Shown: positions 4,857 to 6,170 of the stretch, in pieces | Layout of the letters: every line of letters begins with the position of its first letter | How positions within the stretch are numbered: position 1 is the first letter of the stretch | Origin: Nitrososphaerales archaeon TH526 | Lineage (GTDB): Archaea > Thermoproteota > Nitrososphaeria > Nitrososphaerales > Nitrososphaeraceae | Assembly (NCBI GenBank): GCA_014523665.1 | Contig: JAATVR010000633.1 | Span: 1 to 6,170, forward strand | DNA length: 6,170 bases | Direction: 5' to 3' | Translations under genes and position numbers: made by a program | Notes under the pieces: model-generated | Seen by the model: only the letters and a program-made list of their open reading frames with translations | The model's database searches: none | Told to the model about the DNA's origin: nothing

Positions 4857-5246
4857 ATGGTCACCGATCATGACACTCTTGAAGTTCTTGAAAGTGAATT
4901 GCTAAGTTCACATGCATCTATTAGATGGGTGGGTATTACAAATGAAGACGGGATCCAAATTAGCGAAAAGTACAGAGAAGGATTGAAACCCTTTCTAACA
5001 AAGGAGGAAAATGAGGACTATGCTTCACATACTATGGACCGACATAGGGAGAGGCTAAAGTTTCAACCTAAGCTCGGAGAGTTGGAATACGCACTAGTAA
5101 AATATGAAAGCGTGAATAGGGCAATAATTCCGATTAATAAGAACTATTATTTACTCATAGCAATAGACATAGGAGAAAATGACGTCGACAAAATAATTAT
5201 GGAAAAGGTTATTCCAACGACTAGAAAAAGAGGAGGGGCAGGTTAG
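4857..5246 (+). CDS. Conserved small protein of unknown function, paralogue 1
   Basis: A 129-residue soluble protein with no signal peptide or membrane segment. A helix (about 5-20) is followed by SIRWVGITNEDGIQIS (21-36), a strand-turn-strand that recalls roadblock/longin-like folds; then a charged stretch LTKEENEDYAS (48-57), RHRERLKFQPKLG (62-74), and strands LEYALVKY and RAIIPINKNYYLLIAID. It resembles small hypothetical proteins that I recall from ammonia-oxidising archaea (DUF6659-like); this is memory, not a search. The gene at 5293 is a clear paralogue: both share LT-x-EENE-x-YAS, RH-x-x-R, F-x-PK-x-G, a V-x-RA pair and PIN-x-x-YY. The ATG at 4857 is preceded by GGTCAGGA, a partial Shine-Dalgarno. 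The two genes are 46 bases apart on the same strand and are probably cotranscribed. The C-terminus (RKRGGAG) is basic. Function unknown. Confidence 0.85.
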   Translation: MVTDHDTLEVLESELLSSHASIRWVGITNEDGIQISEKYREGLKPFLTKEENEDYASHTMDRHRERLKFQPKLGELEYALVKYESVNRAIIPINKNYYLLIAIDIGENDVDKIIMEKVIPTTRKRGGAG

Positions 5247-5281
5247 ATATAGCGATGATATTTGGACTTATTAAGACAGTT

Positions 5282-5287
5282 GGTGAT
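5282..5287 (+). promoter_or_regulatory. Shine-Dalgarno GGTGAT choosing the start of paralogue 2
   Basis: GGTGAT is complementary to the conserved 3' end of archaeal 16S rRNA. Two ATGs follow in a row; the second (5293) is five bases away and the first (5290) only two, so 5293 is the better start. It is the clearest ribosome binding site in the window and fits an internal gene of a two-gene transcript. Confidence 0.5.
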
Positions 5288-5292
5288 AAATG

Positions 5293-5712
5293 ATGGTAGA
5301 ATACGACTTTCTTTATTCCTTTACAAAAGATATTTTGAATCTTGATGATTCTATAATACAGGCAGGGATCATGAACAAGTATGGCGTTCTCTTGAATGTT
5401 GAACACAAGGATCATATTACGCTCCCACTAACTGACGAGGAAAATGAAGAATATGCATCTCAATCAATAACTAGGCACAAGAAAAGGATAGAGTTCGAGC
5501 CTAAAATAGGTAAAGTAATTTATGCCTTCGGTAGATACAAGAAAGTAGATAGAGCAACAGTGCCAATAAATGATGATTATTATATGCTTTTGATGTTTCA
5601 AAGAGAACAAAATTTGACAAATAGGGCTCATCAAATAATAAGAGATAAGGTCTTACCTTTAGTAGAAACCGAACGGAAAAAATTTGACATGGAATTAAGT
5701 CTTCTAGAATGA
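5293..5712 (+). CDS. Conserved small protein of unknown function, paralogue 2
   Basis: A 139-residue soluble protein, paralogous to the product of the gene just upstream. The alignment is gap-free over most of its length, and the best-kept block runs from LTDEENEEYAS through RHKKRIEFEPKIGKVIYAF to VDRATVPINDDYYMLL. Differences cluster at the N-terminus (SIIQAGIMNKYGVLL where the other copy has SIRWVGITNEDGIQI) and in the longer C-terminal helix (NRAHQIIRDKVLPLVETERKK). This is what is expected if the core fold is kept while one surface has diverged, for example in a heterodimer (inference). The fold again suggests a roadblock/longin-like unit, and the family recalled is DUF6659-like; no enzyme motif is visible. 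The start is taken as the second of two adjacent ATGs because GGTGAT lies five bases before it. Confidence 0.85.
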   Translation: MVEYDFLYSFTKDILNLDDSIIQAGIMNKYGVLLNVEHKDHITLPLTDEENEEYASQSITRHKKRIEFEPKIGKVIYAFGRYKKVDRATVPINDDYYMLLMFQREQNLTNRAHQIIRDKVLPLVETERKKFDMELSLLE

Positions 5713-5746
5713 CCAGTTGATTGAGAGTTCTGCTACTCCAGCAGCA

Positions 5747-5759
5747 GATTAGGCTAATC
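5747..5759. repeat. Palindrome GATTAG-G-CTAATC
   Basis: Perfect 6-bp arms with a 1-base centre, 35 bases after the stop of paralogue 2. The core TTAGGCTAA resembles by eye the half-sites of DtxR-type metal-repressor operators (known core TTAGG...CCTAA), which is notable because a metal transporter gene follows. It lies over 200 bases from that gene, so it could equally be part of a 3' UTR hairpin. Confidence 0.4.
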
Positions 5760-5767
5760 AGGATAAA

Positions 5768-5787
5768 GGGTCATGGGGGGATGATCC
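5768..5787 (+). other. Hairpin with a G6 loop
   Basis: GGGTCAT (5768-5774) pairs with ATGATCC (5781-5787) with one G-U pair, leaving a loop of six G. It lies 56 bases after the stop of paralogue 2 and is not followed by a T-tract, so it is more likely a 3' UTR structure than an intrinsic terminator. Confidence 0.4.
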
Positions 5788-5853
5788 AAATTATAACTAG
5801 ATTCAATGTCTTTATATTTGATAGACTTTCTGTACATTCCTCTATTCCACATC

Positions 5854-5866
5854 GAGATATTATCTC
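5854..5866. repeat. Palindrome GAGATA-T-TATCTC
   Basis: Perfect 6-bp arms with a 1-base centre. Its centre is about 26 bp, two and a half helical turns, from that of the larger palindrome at 5878-5895. Its right arm adjoins the TATA-like sequence at 5867-5874. Confidence 0.5.
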
Positions 5867-5874
5867 TAAAAATA
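5867..5874 (+). promoter_or_regulatory. TATA-like box before the transporter
   Basis: TAAAAATA, centred at 5870, predicts transcription from about 5896, two bases before ATG 5898 and directly after the 18-bp palindrome. A competing box, TTTATATTT at 5810-5818, would start transcription near 5840 and put both palindromes in a leader. Confidence 0.4.
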
Positions 5875-5877
5875 GGC

Positions 5878-5895
5878 ATTGCTAAATTTAGCAAT
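5878..5895. promoter_or_regulatory. 18-bp perfect palindrome, candidate operator of the metal transporter
   Basis: ATTGCTAAATTTAGCAAT is its own reverse complement with no mismatch or spacer. It fills the space between the TATA-like box at 5867-5874 and the predicted transcription start near 5896, a position where a bound dimeric repressor would block RNA polymerase. The downstream gene is a VIT1/CCC1-type transporter, a family for iron and manganese, so a metal-responsive (DtxR-like) regulator is a reasonable guess. The regulator is not in the window. Confidence 0.55.
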
Positions 5896-5974
5896 ACATG
5901 GACCAAAAGCAAAGTCAGCATTGAATTAAGGCACAAAGGTAAAAACAAATACCTAAGGATGCTCAACCTACTGT

Positions 5975-6170
5975 GTGAAACTTTCCATAGAAGATTTTGT
6001 ATACGGTGCAACGGACGGAGCAATAACAACTTTTGCAGTTGTTGCTGGAGTCGTTGGAGCTTCGCTTTCACCTTCTGTTATTTTGATATTGGGATTCGCC
6101 AATCTATTTGCAGATGGATTCTCCATGTCAATTGGAAATTATCTGAGTGAGAAGACTCATAGAGAATATA
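5975..6170 (+). CDS. VIT1/CCC1-family metal transporter, N-terminal part (runs off right edge)
   Basis: Sixty-five codons from GTG 5975 are open to the window end. The product begins SIEDFVYGATDGAITTFAV, the first membrane helix of the VIT1/CCC1 family, with the conserved Asp of the GATDG block (residue 14). A second hydrophobic helix, SVILILGFANLFADGFSMS (34-52), follows, then GNYLSEKTHREY, the start of the cytosolic metal-binding loop. The family moves Fe2+ or Mn2+ across membranes; in archaea, efflux or detoxification at the cell membrane is likely (inference). The start is uncertain. GTG 5975 is the first start codon after an in-frame TAA at 5954-5956 and gives a short but workable N-terminus. 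However, RHKGKNKYLR, a plausible family N-terminus, is encoded at 5929-5958 in another frame, and ATG 5898 with a good promoter lies in the third frame. A 5' frameshift is therefore possible. The frame is certain from about residue 4. Confidence 0.85.
   Translation, partial: MKLSIEDFVYGATDGAITTFAVVAGVVGASLSPSVILILGFANLFADGFSMSIGNYLSEKTHREY

Noticed and set aside
2019..5869. TATCTCTAA at 2019, 4731 and 5861, all intergenic
   Set aside because: Three copies of a 9-mer are within chance expectation here, and their positions relative to genes differ.
5806..6150. 114-codon plus-strand frame over the transporter start
   Set aside because: Beyond about 5960 it is an off-frame reading of the VIT1-type helices, and its ATG overlaps a TATA-like sequence. 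Only RHKGKNKYLR inside it is kept as a possible frameshifted N-terminus.
1..6170. tRNA genes, CRISPR arrays, insertion sequences, toxin-antitoxin or defence genes
   Set aside because: I found no tRNA T-loop with matching arms, no regular repeat-spacer series, no transposase motif and no terminal inverted repeats with target duplications.

Overview
The window is AT-rich and most likely comes from an ammonia-oxidising thaumarchaeon of the Nitrososphaerales type (Nitrososphaera/Nitrosocosmicus-like). This rests on gene content and signals, not on a marker gene. The genes are single-domain universal stress proteins (USPs), two-CBS-domain proteins, a tiny Cys-rich protein and a tandem pair of small proteins recalled from thaumarchaeal genomes. 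Several starts sit about 25-30 bases from a TATA-like box, as in leaderless archaeal transcripts. Where a Shine-Dalgarno-like site is visible (GGTGAT before the gene at 5293), it fits the archaeal 16S 3' end. Intergenic gaps are long. No rRNA, tRNA, CRISPR array, transposase or IS end was found.

Layout. 1-201: 3' end of a USP gene (+). 202-733: gene-free. 734-1228: complete USP (-). 1229-1476: divergent intergenic region with a large interrupted inverted repeat before the next gene. 1477-1998 and 2256-2675: two CBS-pair proteins (+), each with its own upstream region. 2855-3013: 52-residue Cys-rich putative zinc protein (+). 3014-3396: gene-free. 3397-4496: D-2-hydroxyacid dehydrogenase (-), broken by an N-terminal frameshift at a perfect palindrome and by an in-frame TGA in a serine-rich insertion. 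4497-4856: gene-free, but with TATA-like boxes and a hairpin plus seven Ts that belong to no visible gene. 4857-5246 and 5293-5712: tandem paralogues of unknown function (+). 5713-5974: region dense in palindromes. 5975 to the right edge: start of a VIT1/CCC1-type metal transporter (+), whose true N-terminus is unclear because plausible N-terminal sequence lies in another frame.

How the parts relate. The left half (two USPs, two CBS-pair proteins) is a cluster of small soluble proteins whose families usually bind adenine nucleotides. This suggests energy or stress sensing, but no partner or target is encoded here. The genes are on both strands with separate promoter-like signals, so this is not one operon. 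The most testable signals are the palindromes before the transporter, of which the 18-bp one lies between a TATA-like box and a possible leaderless start; the double lesion in the dehydrogenase; the orphan promoter/terminator signals at 4600-4773; and the structured region before the first CBS gene. I did not find a clearly new multi-gene system.
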